Shown piece after piece: positions 45,408 through 54,093 of a stretch of DNA of 64,000 nucleotides (position 1 is its first letter; the number at the start of each line of letters is the position of its first letter). Made by a program: the position numbers and the translations under genes. Under the pieces are notes generated by a model. The model did no database searches. It was not told where the DNA came from and saw only the letters and a list, made by a program, of their open reading frames with translations. The stretch lies in the NCBI RefSeq assembly GCF_011772445.1, contig NZ_WVZN01000003.1, positions 1-64,000 of the forward strand, read 5' to 3'. Source of the stretch: Hydrogenophaga sp. (lineage in GTDB: Bacteria > Pseudomonadota > Gammaproteobacteria > Burkholderiales > Burkholderiaceae_C).

Positions 45408-46790
45408 TCAGCCCTTCACCGGCTCAAGTTTCTGCAGGAGCGTGGGCAGCAGCTCCGACACCGTGGGGTGGATCGGCATCGAGCGGATCAGCGCATCGAC
45501 CGGTTGCTTCAGCGTCATCAAGTCCAGCAGCCCGTGCACCACCTCGTCGCAGCGGTAGCCCAGCAGGCTCGCGCCCAGCAGCAGGCGGCTCTCGGCGTCC
45601 ACCACCACCTTCATGACCCCCTGCGTCTCACCGGCTTCGCGCGCGCGGCCCACGCGGGCCATGGGCAGACTCGCCGTCAGCAGGGGGCGACCACTCTCGC
45701 GCGCCTTGGCCTCGCTCAGGCCCACACGGCCCAGCGGGGGGTCGGTGTACAGGGCGTAAGCGTCGATGCGGTCGGAGAGTTGTCGCGGGTCGTGGTCGAA
45801 CAGATTGGCCACCACCACCTCGTGGTCGTTCCAGGCGGTGTGCGTGAACGCGCCGCGGCCATTGCATTCGCCCACCGCCCACACGCCCTCGGCGCCGGTG
45901 CGGCACTGCTCGTCCACGCGGATGTAGCCGCGCTCGTCGGTGTCGATGCCGGCGGCCTTCAGGTCCAGCGCCTGCGTGTTGGGCTGGCGGCCCACGGCCA
46001 GCAGCACGTGGCTGCCCAGGATGCGCGGCGCCTGGCGCTGGCAACTGGCGCCCACCGCGATGCCGTTCTTGCGCTGGGCCAGCGCGATGCACTCGGCGCC
46101 GAGTTCGAAGCGCACGCCCTCCTTCTCCAGGATCGCCTGAATCAGTTGGCTGACGTCCTCGTCCTCGCGCGGCAGCAGGCGGTCGGACTTCTCCACCACC
46201 GTCACCTTCGCGCCGAAGCGGCACATCATCTGCGCGAACTCCAGGCCGATGTAGCTGCCGCCGATGATCACGAGGTGGCGGGGCAGCTCGTCGAGCCGCA
46301 TCATCGAGTCGTTGTCCAGCGTGGACACCGCGTCGATGCCCTGCAACGGCGGCCGCGCGGCGCGCGCGCCCACGTTGAGGAAGATGCGCGGCGCGCTCAG
46401 TTCGCGATCGCCCACGCGCAGCCGGCCGGGCGCCACGAAGCGTGCCTCGCCGCGGATCACCTCGGCCTGGTCCAGCCCTTCCATCCACTGCTGCACGCCC
46501 TCGCGCGACTGCTGGACCACCGCGTCCTTGCGCGCCATCACGCGCGCGAAGTCCACGCGCAGCCGCGTGCTGCTGAAGCCGAACTCTTCGCCACGCCGCG
46601 CCAGGTGAATGGCGCGCGCGCTGGCCACCAGCGTCTTGGTGGGGATGCAGCCGTTGTTCACGCAGGTGCCGCCGAAGTCGGCGCGCTCGACGATGGCGGT
46701 GCGCAGGCCCTCGCGGCTGCAGCGCTCGGCGATGGCCGGGCCGGCCTGGCCGGCGCCGACGACGATCGCATCGAAGGTCTCGATGGGCAT
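45408..46790 (-). CDS. Pyridine-nucleotide disulfide oxidoreductase (mercuric-reductase-like FAD protein)
   Basis: A 460-aa flavoprotein of the dihydrolipoamide dehydrogenase/mercuric reductase family. FAD is bound by VVGAGQAGPAIA (10-21), the redox-active pair is C43/C48 in GGTCVNNGCIPTK, a second nucleotide-binding motif is IIGGSYIGLEFAQ (about 173), and the C-terminal HPTVSELLP supplies the active-site base. It lacks the N-terminal HMA domain and the C-terminal Cys pair of MerA, so the electron acceptor is unknown. AGGAGAC precedes the start. It is divergent from a MarR regulator. Confidence 0.9.
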   Translation of the reverse strand: MPIETFDAIVVGAGQAGPAIAERCSREGLRTAIVERADFGGTCVNNGCIPTKTLVASARAIHLARRGEEFGFSSTRLRVDFARVMARKDAVVQQSREGVQQWMEGLDQAEVIRGEARFVAPGRLRVGDRELSAPRIFLNVGARAARPPLQGIDAVSTLDNDSMMRLDELPRHLVIIGGSYIGLEFAQMMCRFGAKVTVVEKSDRLLPREDEDVSQLIQAILEKEGVRFELGAECIALAQRKNGIAVGASCQRQAPRILGSHVLLAVGRQPNTQALDLKAAGIDTDERGYIRVDEQCRTGAEGVWAVGECNGRGAFTHTAWNDHEVVVANLFDHDPRQLSDRIDAYALYTDPPLGRVGLSEAKARESGRPLLTASLPMARVGRAREAGETQGVMKVVVDAESRLLLGASLLGYRCDEVVHGLLDLMTLKQPVDALIRSMPIHPTVSELLPTLLQKLEPVKG

Positions 46791-46874
46791 GGACGTCTCC
46801 TGGACAGTGGATCGAACCGGGGCCAGCGGCAATCGTCGCACCCGTACCGGCGAGACGGGGCGTGATTTAATGCC

Positions 46875-46903
46875 TTGACAATAATTGCCTAGGCATTTAA
46901 ATT
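46875..46903 (+). promoter_or_regulatory. Promoter with MarR-type palindrome in the spacer, upstream of the efflux operon
   Basis: A perfect -35 TTGACA (46875-46880), a 17-bp spacer and a -10-like TAAATT (46898-46903). The spacer contains the perfect palindrome TGCCTAGGCA (46886-46895), part of a wider AATGCCT...AGGCATT dyad. The -10 ends nine bases before the marR ATG, so the transcript would be nearly leaderless. A bound repressor would occlude RNA polymerase. Confidence 0.65.
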
Positions 46904-46912
46904 CCTCCCACC

Positions 46913-47401
46913 ATGAAAAAAGACCCCCCGGTTTTCTACCGCCCGGACACCCTCAAGCCCGACGAGTCCATCGGCCGCCTCATGCGAGAAATCATGTCCG
47001 CCCTGGCCAGCCAGGTGGACCGCGAACTGGCCCCCCTGGGCCTGACCGAAGCGCAGTGGATGCCGCTGCTCAAGCTGCACCTGAACCTGGCGAGCACCTC
47101 CACCGAACTGGCGCGCGAGTGCCGCACCGACGCGGGCGCCACCACCCGCATGATCGACCGGCTGGAGGAAAAGGGCTTCATCCAGCGCGCGCGCTCCGCG
47201 CAGGACCGCCGCGTCGTCAACCTGGAGCTCACGCCCGAAGGCCGCAGCACCGCGCAGCACATTCCCGCCGTGCTGTGCAAGGTGCAGAACGAGCTGCTGC
47301 AGGATTTCTCGCAAGAGGAGTTCGACACGCTCAAGTCGCTGCTGCGCCGCATGCTGGGCAGCGCGAAAGCCCTGGCCGCCGCCAAGGAGCCGCGCGCATG
47401 A
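46913..47401 (+). CDS. MarR-family transcriptional repressor
   Basis: A 162-aa MarR/EmrR-type regulator with a winged helix-turn-helix at about 55-115 (STELARECRTDAGATTRMIDRLEEKGFIQRARSAQDRRVVNLELT, the wing being DRR-containing). It is the first gene of a four-gene operon with an outer-membrane channel, a membrane-fusion protein and a DHA2 pump, the emrR-emrAB plan, so it most likely represses the operon until a toxic ligand binds. It has no ribosome-binding site, in line with a nearly leaderless message. Its stop overlaps the next start (ATGA). Confidence 0.92.
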   Translation: MKKDPPVFYRPDTLKPDESIGRLMREIMSALASQVDRELAPLGLTEAQWMPLLKLHLNLASTSTELARECRTDAGATTRMIDRLEEKGFIQRARSAQDRRVVNLELTPEGRSTAQHIPAVLCKVQNELLQDFSQEEFDTLKSLLRRMLGSAKALAAAKEPRA

Positions 47402-48891
47402 GCCGCTCATCCTCCCGCGGCCTGTGGCTGCTCGCGCCAGTGGCCGCCGCCCTGTTGGTCGCCGGCTGTGCCAGCACCGACGGCGTCGCCCCCTCCAACG
47501 CGCAGTTGCGCGACGCCGCCTCGCTCGGCCTGAGCGCATCGCAGGCCGCTGCCGAGGTCGCGCCCATCGAGCCGCAGTGGTGGCAGGCACTGGGCGATCC
47601 GCAGCTCGACCGCCTGGTGGAACAGGCCCTGCAAGGCAGCCCGAACCTGCGCGTGGCGCAGGCGCGCGTGGCCCGCGCCCTGGCCGCCGCCGACGGCGTG
47701 GACGCCGCGAGCGGCCCGCAGCTCAATGGCCAGTTCGACGCCACGCACCAGCGCTTCACGGCCAAGGGCATGGTGCCCGCGCCGCTGGCCGGCAGCATCC
47801 AGGACACCGCCACGCTGCAGCTCAACGGCTCCTGGGAGATCGACTTCTTCGGCCGCCACCGCGCCGCGCTCGACGCCGCCCTGGGCAGCGCCCAGGCCGC
47901 GCAGGCCGAGGCCGCCGCCGCCCGCACCCTGCTCGCCACCAACGTGGTGCGCGGCTACGTACAGCTCGCGCGGCTGCAGGACCAGCGCGAACTCGCCGAG
48001 CGCGCGCTCGCGCAGCGCCAGGGCATGCTCGACCTGGTGAACCAGCGCGTGTCCGCCGGCCTGGACGGCGTGCTCGAGCAGCGCCAGAGCGAAGGGGCCG
48101 TGCCCGAGGCGCGCCAGCAGATCGAGGCCATCAACGAGCAGATCGAACTCACGCGCCACGCCCTGGCCGCACTGATCGGCCAGCCCACGCAAGACCCGGC
48201 GCCCCAGCCGCCGCGCCTGGCCGGCCTGCGCCCGCTGCCCGAACCCCGGGCCCTGCCCACCGACCTGCTGGGTCGCCGCGCCGACATCGCCGCCGCGCGC
48301 TGGCGGGTGGAGGCCTCGCGCGGCGAGGTGGCGAATGCGCGCGCGCAGTTCTATCCCAACCTCAACCTGGTGGCCTACGTGGGCCTGTCCAGCATCGGTC
48401 TGGACGAGCTGCTCACCAGCGGCGCGAAGCAGTGGGGCATCGGCCCCGCCGTGCGCCTGCCCATCTTCGACGGCGGGCGCCTGCGCGCCAACCTGAGCGG
48501 CAGGAACGCCGACCTGGACGCCGCCATCGAGAGCTACAACGCCGCCGTGGTCGAGGCCGTGCACGAGGTGGCCGACCAGCTCGCCTCGGCGCGCTCCGTC
48601 GCGCTGCAGCGCGCCCAGCAACAACAGGCGCTGCAATCGGCCGAATCGGCCTATGCCATCGCCGAGCAACGCTACCGCGCCGGCCTGTCCAACCACCTGC
48701 AACTGCTGTCCGCCGAGACCGCCGTGCTGGCCCAGCGCCGGCTCGACGTGGACCTGCGCACGCGCGCCCTGCAGGCCCAGGTGAACCTGGCCCAGGCCCT
48801 GGGCGGCGGCTGGCGCGAGCCCACGGACGCCAGCCCCACCCCAGCCACCCACGCCGCGGTCCCCATGCGCTCCGCCGCCGAACGCCCCTGA
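47398..48891 (+). CDS. NodT-family outer-membrane efflux lipoprotein
   Basis: TolC-like outer-membrane channel of 497 aa for a tripartite pump. It starts with a lipoprotein signal ending LLVAGC (lipidated Cys at about 24), followed by two OEP repeats: PQWWQALGDPQLDRLVEQAL near 60, ATLQLNGSWEIDFFGRHRAAL near 145 and LLGRRADIAAARWRVEASRGEVANARAQFYPNLNL near 290. The ATG overlaps the marR stop. The membrane-fusion protein follows after 20 bases. Confidence 0.93.
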   Translation: MSRSSSRGLWLLAPVAAALLVAGCASTDGVAPSNAQLRDAASLGLSASQAAAEVAPIEPQWWQALGDPQLDRLVEQALQGSPNLRVAQARVARALAAADGVDAASGPQLNGQFDATHQRFTAKGMVPAPLAGSIQDTATLQLNGSWEIDFFGRHRAALDAALGSAQAAQAEAAAARTLLATNVVRGYVQLARLQDQRELAERALAQRQGMLDLVNQRVSAGLDGVLEQRQSEGAVPEARQQIEAINEQIELTRHALAALIGQPTQDPAPQPPRLAGLRPLPEPRALPTDLLGRRADIAAARWRVEASRGEVANARAQFYPNLNLVAYVGLSSIGLDELLTSGAKQWGIGPAVRLPIFDGGRLRANLSGRNADLDAAIESYNAAVVEAVHEVADQLASARSVALQRAQQQQALQSAESAYAIAEQRYRAGLSNHLQLLSAETAVLAQRRLDVDLRTRALQAQVNLAQALGGGWREPTDASPTPATHAAVPMRSAAERP

Positions 48892-48911
48892 ACCCAAGCC
48901 CCCCCAACACC

Positions 48912-50132
48912 ATGAGCACCACCGCCACCCCCGCGCCCAAGGGCGCCCCCCGCAAAAAAGCCCTGCTCGCCATCGCCACCGTGGTGGCCATCGGCGGCCT
49001 GGCCTTCGGCGCCTACGAATGGCTGGTCGCCAGCCACTACGAATCCACCGACAACGCCTACGTGCAGGGCGACGTGGTGCAGATCACGCCGCAGATCGGC
49101 GGCACGGTGCAGGCCATCCTGGCCGACGACACCGACTTCGTGAAGGCCGGCCAGCCGCTGGTGCGGCTCGACCCGGCGGACGCCACGCTCGCGCTCGAAC
49201 AGGCCGAGGCCCAGCTCGCGCAAACCGTGCGCCAGGTGCGCAAGCTCTACGCGGACAACGGCACCTTCGACGCCCAGGTGGCCGCGCGCCAGGCCGACGT
49301 GGCCAAGGCCCGCAATGAGGTCGCGCGCGCCAGCGACGACCTGAACCGCCGCCAGTCGCTGGCCGGCAATGGCGCCGTGTCGAAGGAAGAACTGCAGCAC
49401 GCCGAGGCCCAGCTCACCGCCGCGCGCAGCGTGCAGGCCGCCGCCGAGGCCGCGCTCGCCGCCTCGCGCGAGCAGCTCGCCAGCAACCGCGCCCTGACCG
49501 AGGGCACCTCCGTCGAGCAACACCCGCAAGTGCAGACCGCCGCCGCCAAGGTGCGCGAGGCCTGGCTCGCCACGCAGCGTCTCACCCTGCCCGCGCCGGT
49601 GGACGGCCACGTCGCCAAGCGCACCGTGCAGCTGGGCCAGCGCGTGGCCGCCGGCACGCCGCTGATGTCCGTGGTGCCGCTCAAGCAGGTGTGGGTGGAT
49701 GCGAACTTCAAGGAAGGGCAGCTGCGCCACATCCGCCTGGGCCAGCCCGTCGAACTCACCGCCGACCTCTACGGCAAGGACGTGCGCTACACCGGCCAGG
49801 TGGCCGGCCTGGGCGTGGGCACGGGCTCCACCTTCGCGCTGCTGCCAGCGCAGAACGCCACCGGCAACTGGATCAAGGTGGTGCAGCGCGTACCCGTGCG
49901 CATCGCGCTCGACCCCGGCCAGCTCGACGAGCACCCGCTGCGCGTGGGCCTGTCGATGGAGGCGACCGTGAACGTGCGCCAGCAGGACGGCAAGTCCCTG
50001 GCCAGCGCGCCCACCGCCGCGCACGCCAGCACCAAGGCCTTCGAGCACACGGATGCCGAGGCCGATGAACGGGTGCAACGCATCATCCAGGCCAACCTCG
50101 GCGCCACCCGCGTCGCGCACCGCGCGCTCTGA
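48912..50132 (+). CDS. HlyD/EmrA-family membrane-fusion protein
   Basis: Periplasmic adaptor of 406 aa linking the DHA2 pump to the outer-membrane channel. It has one N-terminal membrane helix at about 18-38, the biotinyl-lipoyl half-motif STDNAYVQGDVVQITPQIGGTV (about 45-66), a long helical hairpin at about 100-200, and the second half-motif LPAPVDGHVAKRTVQLGQRV near 230. The C-terminus has an EmrA-like tail of about 40 residues. It starts 20 bases after the channel gene and ends two bases before the pump gene. Confidence 0.93.
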   Translation: MSTTATPAPKGAPRKKALLAIATVVAIGGLAFGAYEWLVASHYESTDNAYVQGDVVQITPQIGGTVQAILADDTDFVKAGQPLVRLDPADATLALEQAEAQLAQTVRQVRKLYADNGTFDAQVAARQADVAKARNEVARASDDLNRRQSLAGNGAVSKEELQHAEAQLTAARSVQAAAEAALAASREQLASNRALTEGTSVEQHPQVQTAAAKVREAWLATQRLTLPAPVDGHVAKRTVQLGQRVAAGTPLMSVVPLKQVWVDANFKEGQLRHIRLGQPVELTADLYGKDVRYTGQVAGLGVGTGSTFALLPAQNATGNWIKVVQRVPVRIALDPGQLDEHPLRVGLSMEATVNVRQQDGKSLASAPTAAHASTKAFEHTDAEADERVQRIIQANLGATRVAHRAL

Positions 50133-50134
50133 GC

Positions 50135-51763
50135 ATGGCCAGCCCCGACACCGACACCGACAGCGCCACCGCCGACGCCGGCGCCCCACCGAAGCCGGCC
50201 GCGCCCCCGGGCGCGCACCCGCCGCTGCAAGGCAGCGCACGCCTGTGGGGCACGCTCGCCATCTCGGCGGCCACGTTCATGAACGTGCTGGACACGTCCA
50301 TCGCCAACGTGTCCCTGCCCGCCATCGCGGGCGACCTGGGCGTCAGCCCCAACCAGGGCACCTGGGTGATCACCAGCTTCGCCGTGGCCAACGCCATCGC
50401 GGTGCCGCTCACGGGCTGGCTCACGCAACGCATCGGGCAGGTGCGGCTGATGGTGGGCAGCGTGTTGCTGTTCGTGCTGGCCTCGCTGCTCTGCGGCCTG
50501 GCCACCAGCATGCCCATGCTGATCGCCTTCCGTGTGCTGCAGGGCTTCGTGGCCGGGCCCATGATTCCGCTGTCGCAAAGCCTGCTGCTGCAGAGCTACC
50601 CGCGCGAACAGGCCGGCCGCGCCATGGCCGCCTGGGCCATGACCACCCTGGTGGCGCCCGTGATGGGCCCGCTGATGGGCGGCTGGATCACCGACAACAT
50701 CGACTGGCCGTGGATCTTCTACATCAACGTGCCGGTGGGCCTGCTCGCGGCCTTCTTCATCTGGCGCATCTACCACCCGCGCGAAAGCGTGGTGCGCAAG
50801 CTGCCCATCGACCGCATCGGCCTGGCCCTGCTGATCGTGTGGATCGCCGCCTTGCAGATGGTGCTGGACCTGGGCAAGGAGCACGACTGGTTCGCCTCGC
50901 CGCTGATCGTGGGTTTGGCCGTCACCGCCGTCGTCGGCTTCGCTTTCTTCCTGGCCTGGGAGCTCACCGACGAACACCCGGTGGTGGACCTCACGCTGTT
51001 CAAGGGCCGCAACTTCTGGGCCGGCACGGTCGGCACCTCCATCGCCTACGGCCTTTTCTTCGGCAACGTGGTGCTGCTGCCCCTGTGGCTGCAGCAGTTC
51101 ATGGGCTACACCGCCACCGACGCCGGCATGGTGACCGCGCCCGTGGGTCTGCTGGCCATCGTGCTCTCGCCCTTCGTGGGCCGCACCGTCGGCAAGGTGG
51201 ACCCGCGCCGCTACGTCACCTTCTCCTTCGGCGTGTTCGCGCTGGTGATGCTGATGCGCTCGCACTTCTCCACGCAGGCGGACTTCACCACCATCCTCAT
51301 CCCCACCATCATCCAGGGGGTGGCGGTGGCCTTCTTCTTCATTCCGCTCAACACACTCACGCTCTCGGGCCTGCCGCCCGACCGCATCCCGGCGGCCGCG
51401 GGCCTGTCCAACTTCGTGCGCATCACCTTCGGCGCGGTGGGCACCTCGGTGGCCACCACGGTGTGGGAAAGCCGCGCCGCCCTGCACCACGCCCACCTGT
51501 CCGAGGCCATCAACAGCGGCAGTCCGGCCGCGCAAGCCGCGCTGGCCGGCCTGGCGGGCAACGGCATGGGAACCACGCAGTCGCTCGCCGCCATCGACCG
51601 GCTGCTGCAACAACAGGCCTTCACCCTGGCCGCCAACGACATCTTCTGGCTGTCGTCCATGCTGTTCCTGGCGCTGATCCCGCTGGTGTGGCTGACGCGC
51701 GTGCCCAAGCGGGACGCGGCCTCGCAGGCGGCCGCGGCGGAGGCGGCGGCGGGGGCGCACTGA
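50135..51763 (+). CDS. EmrB-type DHA2 multidrug efflux pump
   Basis: MFS proton antiporter of 542 aa with 14 predicted membrane segments. EmrB hallmarks are FMNVLDTSIANVSLPAIAGDLGVSPNQGTWVITSFAVANAIAVPLTGWL in the first two helices, LQGFVAGPMIPLSQSLLLQSYP in helix 4 and the motif C MTTLVAPVMGPLMGGWITD in helix 5. It is the final gene of the marR-channel-adaptor-pump operon and should expel hydrophobic drugs or aromatic compounds across both membranes. Confidence 0.95.
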   Translation: MASPDTDTDSATADAGAPPKPAAPPGAHPPLQGSARLWGTLAISAATFMNVLDTSIANVSLPAIAGDLGVSPNQGTWVITSFAVANAIAVPLTGWLTQRIGQVRLMVGSVLLFVLASLLCGLATSMPMLIAFRVLQGFVAGPMIPLSQSLLLQSYPREQAGRAMAAWAMTTLVAPVMGPLMGGWITDNIDWPWIFYINVPVGLLAAFFIWRIYHPRESVVRKLPIDRIGLALLIVWIAALQMVLDLGKEHDWFASPLIVGLAVTAVVGFAFFLAWELTDEHPVVDLTLFKGRNFWAGTVGTSIAYGLFFGNVVLLPLWLQQFMGYTATDAGMVTAPVGLLAIVLSPFVGRTVGKVDPRRYVTFSFGVFALVMLMRSHFSTQADFTTILIPTIIQGVAVAFFFIPLNTLTLSGLPPDRIPAAAGLSNFVRITFGAVGTSVATTVWESRAALHHAHLSEAINSGSPAAQAALAGLAGNGMGTTQSLAAIDRLLQQQAFTLAANDIFWLSSMLFLALIPLVWLTRVPKRDAASQAAAAEAAAGAH

Positions 51764-52330
51764 TCAGGCAGACGGGTCGGGCAGGATGTGCCCGGTGTCG
51801 CGCAAGGCCTTCACCCAGCGGCGGATGGTCGCCATCAGTCTGCGCCGCTGATCCCCATCCAGAGGCATCGAGTCCACCAGCGCCAGAGCGTCGGCCGCTC
51901 TTACGTGGCCGTGCTCCAGCAACGCCATGCAGAACTCGCGGTCCTTCTCTCTCGAGGCTGCGGCCTTGGACAGGAAGAGATCAACCACCGCCAGACAGTA
52001 ACCCACCCGATGGTTGGTGCCAGCGCTTTGCACGCGATGCACCCGATCCATCCAGCCGGCAGGCAGGACGGCTGTCTCCGGACCCACGCCTTGCGCGTAG
52101 TAGCCGTTCATTTCATGGAACCGCGAGCCTTCGCCCAGCGCGCCTTCAATCCGTTCGGCAAGTTCGGGCGCATTCAGCGGATAGATGTCCGCCTCTGCCG
52201 ACATGGTGAAGACCGCTTCCGGGTGAGGGATCGGACCCAGGATCGACTGGCTGCCGACGATGATGAACTCGTACTGGTCCGTCACGTCTCCACTGGCGCG
52301 GATGATGTGTTCGAGCTCGTCACGGGTCAT
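51764..52330 (-). CDS. DUF6036-like nucleotidyltransferase, candidate toxin
   Basis: A 188-aa protein with a minimal nucleotidyltransferase look: a Gly-Ser motif in EFIIVGSQSILG (about 23-33) and an acidic strand SAEADIYPL (about 44-52). I recall related DUF6036 proteins from the HEMNGYYAQGVGPETAVLPAGWMDR stretch and the later DLFLSKAAASREKD segment. Its start overlaps the upstream XRE gene by four bases (ATGA). The regulator-then-nucleotidyltransferase order is typical of type II or IV toxin-antitoxin modules such as AbiE or MNT/HEPN, so this is the candidate toxin. Confidence 0.62.
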   Translation of the reverse strand: MTRDELEHIIRASGDVTDQYEFIIVGSQSILGPIPHPEAVFTMSAEADIYPLNAPELAERIEGALGEGSRFHEMNGYYAQGVGPETAVLPAGWMDRVHRVQSAGTNHRVGYCLAVVDLFLSKAAASREKDREFCMALLEHGHVRAADALALVDSMPLDGDQRRRLMATIRRWVKALRDTGHILPDPSA

Positions 52331-53001
52331 GGCGCCTGCTCTCCGGTGTCACCCAGAACGACGCCCTTCCTGAGAGCGCTCACCTGGTCGAGGATGCCTT
52401 GGCGGACGTCGTCCGGCAGCACCGTGACCAAAGGCGAGGCCTGGCGAAGTTCCTGCGCCCGCCGGGTTCGGCCGAGCACCTTGCGCCACTTGCCGTGGGC
52501 CAGGATGTCGTCCCACTCTCGCCACAGACTGGTGGAGCGCGATTGCCCCGCATTCAGCCAGCGCGCCAATGTGTCCCGTGCCCGTCGCAGCAAGGCCTCA
52601 TCCGTGCGAACGAGCCGCACGGCTTCCTCATGCAACGCCAAGCTTTGAAGGTCCTGAACGCGGTGGCGGGACTCGTCGGCTGATACCAACAGCTGCACGA
52701 CAGGCCGCCCCCGGCGAGACCGTGCCGCGGCGGACCCCGCGGGCACGGGTTGCAAGGTGTAGCCGGCCAGCAGCGCCAGTTCACCGCTCACACCCAATAC
52801 GGACATGACCCGCAGATAGGTCCCGATCGACGGCCCAGGGTCGCCGGCCTCGACGGCGGCAAGCGTCGTCCGGGACATGTCGGCGCGCCGCGCCATCTCC
52901 ACCGTGCCCAGGCCTTGCGCCTTGCGCAGGCGCTTGAGCCTGTCGCCGAGTTGCAGAAGCAACTGACGCTCCAGGACGGGGGCGGAATCTGGCAAGCTCA
53001 T
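52327..53001 (-). CDS. XRE-family regulator, candidate antitoxin
   Basis: A 224-aa protein with an N-terminal XRE helix-turn-helix at about 15-75 (LGDRLKRLRKAQGLGTVEMARRADMSRTTLAAVEAGDPGPSIGTYLRVMSVLG) and a 140-residue C-terminal region rich in Arg and Leu, longer than a plain XRE regulator. This extension could bind the nucleotidyltransferase partner. It is the first gene of the pair. A TTGTC-N10-GACAA operator overlaps its own -10 region, which fits autorepression by an antitoxin. Confidence 0.72.
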   Translation of the reverse strand: MSLPDSAPVLERQLLLQLGDRLKRLRKAQGLGTVEMARRADMSRTTLAAVEAGDPGPSIGTYLRVMSVLGVSGELALLAGYTLQPVPAGSAAARSRRGRPVVQLLVSADESRHRVQDLQSLALHEEAVRLVRTDEALLRRARDTLARWLNAGQSRSTSLWREWDDILAHGKWRKVLGRTRRAQELRQASPLVTVLPDDVRQGILDQVSALRKGVVLGDTGEQAP

Positions 53002-53039
53002 TTGTCCATAATTCTAGACAATTGTTGCACTTTTGACCA
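53002..53039 (-). promoter_or_regulatory. Promoter and inverted repeat of the XRE/nucleotidyltransferase pair
   Basis: On the minus strand a -35-like TGGTCA (53034-53039), 17-bp spacer and -10 TAGAAT (53011-53016) end nine bases before the ATG. The inverted repeat TTGTC-N10-GACAA at 53002-53021 covers the -10 box and the start region. This gives a nearly leaderless, autorepressed transcript. Confidence 0.55.
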
Positions 53040-53080
53040 GAAATTCAGACACATCGAAAAAATGAAATCGGGCCCACCGC

Positions 53081-54073
53081 TCATTCATCCAACTGGAACC
53101 CGAACACCCGGCTCACTTCGCGCCAGCCCGCCAGTTCCTCGCCGATGCGGCGCGCCAGGCGCGGGCCGTCGGTGCCCGCCGGCTCCAACGCCAGCTTCTG
53201 CAGCGACTCGAGCACCGCCGGCGTCTTGAGCGCGTCGCGAACTCCGGCCGCCATGCGCTGCACCAGCGGGGCTGGCGTGTCGGGCCGCGCGAACATCCCC
53301 ATCCATTCCGAGCCCACCACCGTGGGATGCCCCTGTTCCACGAAGGTGGGCACCTGCGGAAGGAAACCGCTGCGTTGGCGCGCGGTGACGCCCAGCACCC
53401 GCAGCTTGCCCGAGGGCAGGTGCGGCAGCGTCTCCGTCAGCGGGTTCACCACCGCCGGGATCTGCCCGCCCAGCAGGTCGTTGATGGCCGGCGCCGACCC
53501 CCGGTAGGGCACGTACTGCGGCGAGAACCCACCCGACTTGCCGATCAGGAACGCCAGGAAATGCGTGATGTTGCCGGCGGCGGGCGTGCCGATGACACCG
53601 TGGGTGGCCGCGCCCGACTTCACCCAGGCGATGTAGGACGGCACGTCCACCACCGAGGCCGGCGCGCCCGGGCCCACCGCCAGAGCCAGCGGCACGTCGG
53701 CGATCTGCGCCACCGGCAACAGGTCGCGCTGCGGGTCGTAGTTCAGTTTCTTGTACACGTGCGGGTAGATCACCAGCATCGAACCGGGCGTGATGAGCCA
53801 CTGCTCGCCGTCGGCCGGGGCGCGTCGCAACGCGTCGATGGCGATGCGCCCGCCCGCGCCCGGCCGGTTGTCCACGATCACCGTGTCCGCCACCACCGCG
53901 CGCAGCGAGTCGGCCAGGCGGCGGGCCACCGCGTCGATGGAGCCACCGGCCGGAAAGCCCACCACCAGCTTCGCCACGCCCGGCAACTTCGGTTGCGCCA
54001 GGGTGGGCCAGGTGGCCACCAGCCCTGCGCCGGCCGCACCAAGCAACAGGGTGCGTCGTCCCAACAAGTCCAT
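53081..54073 (-). CDS. Bug/TctC-family periplasmic binding protein (Rieske locus 2)
   Basis: Binding protein of 330 aa with a signal peptide (LLGRRTLLLGAAGAGLVATWPTLAQP). Landmarks are AKLVVGFPAGGSIDAVARRLADSL, VDNRPGAGGRIAIDALRRAPADGEQWL and VPYRGSAPAINDLLGGQIPAVV. AGGAGAC precedes the ATG. It follows the porin by 20 bases in the second Rieske locus, so porin and Bug together would carry the substrate across the outer membrane and hold it in the periplasm. Confidence 0.92.
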   Translation of the reverse strand: MDLLGRRTLLLGAAGAGLVATWPTLAQPKLPGVAKLVVGFPAGGSIDAVARRLADSLRAVVADTVIVDNRPGAGGRIAIDALRRAPADGEQWLITPGSMLVIYPHVYKKLNYDPQRDLLPVAQIADVPLALAVGPGAPASVVDVPSYIAWVKSGAATHGVIGTPAAGNITHFLAFLIGKSGGFSPQYVPYRGSAPAINDLLGGQIPAVVNPLTETLPHLPSGKLRVLGVTARQRSGFLPQVPTFVEQGHPTVVGSEWMGMFARPDTPAPLVQRMAAGVRDALKTPAVLESLQKLALEPAGTDGPRLARRIGEELAGWREVSRVFGFQLDE

Positions 54074-54093
54074 GTTCGTCTCCTCGTTCGTTG

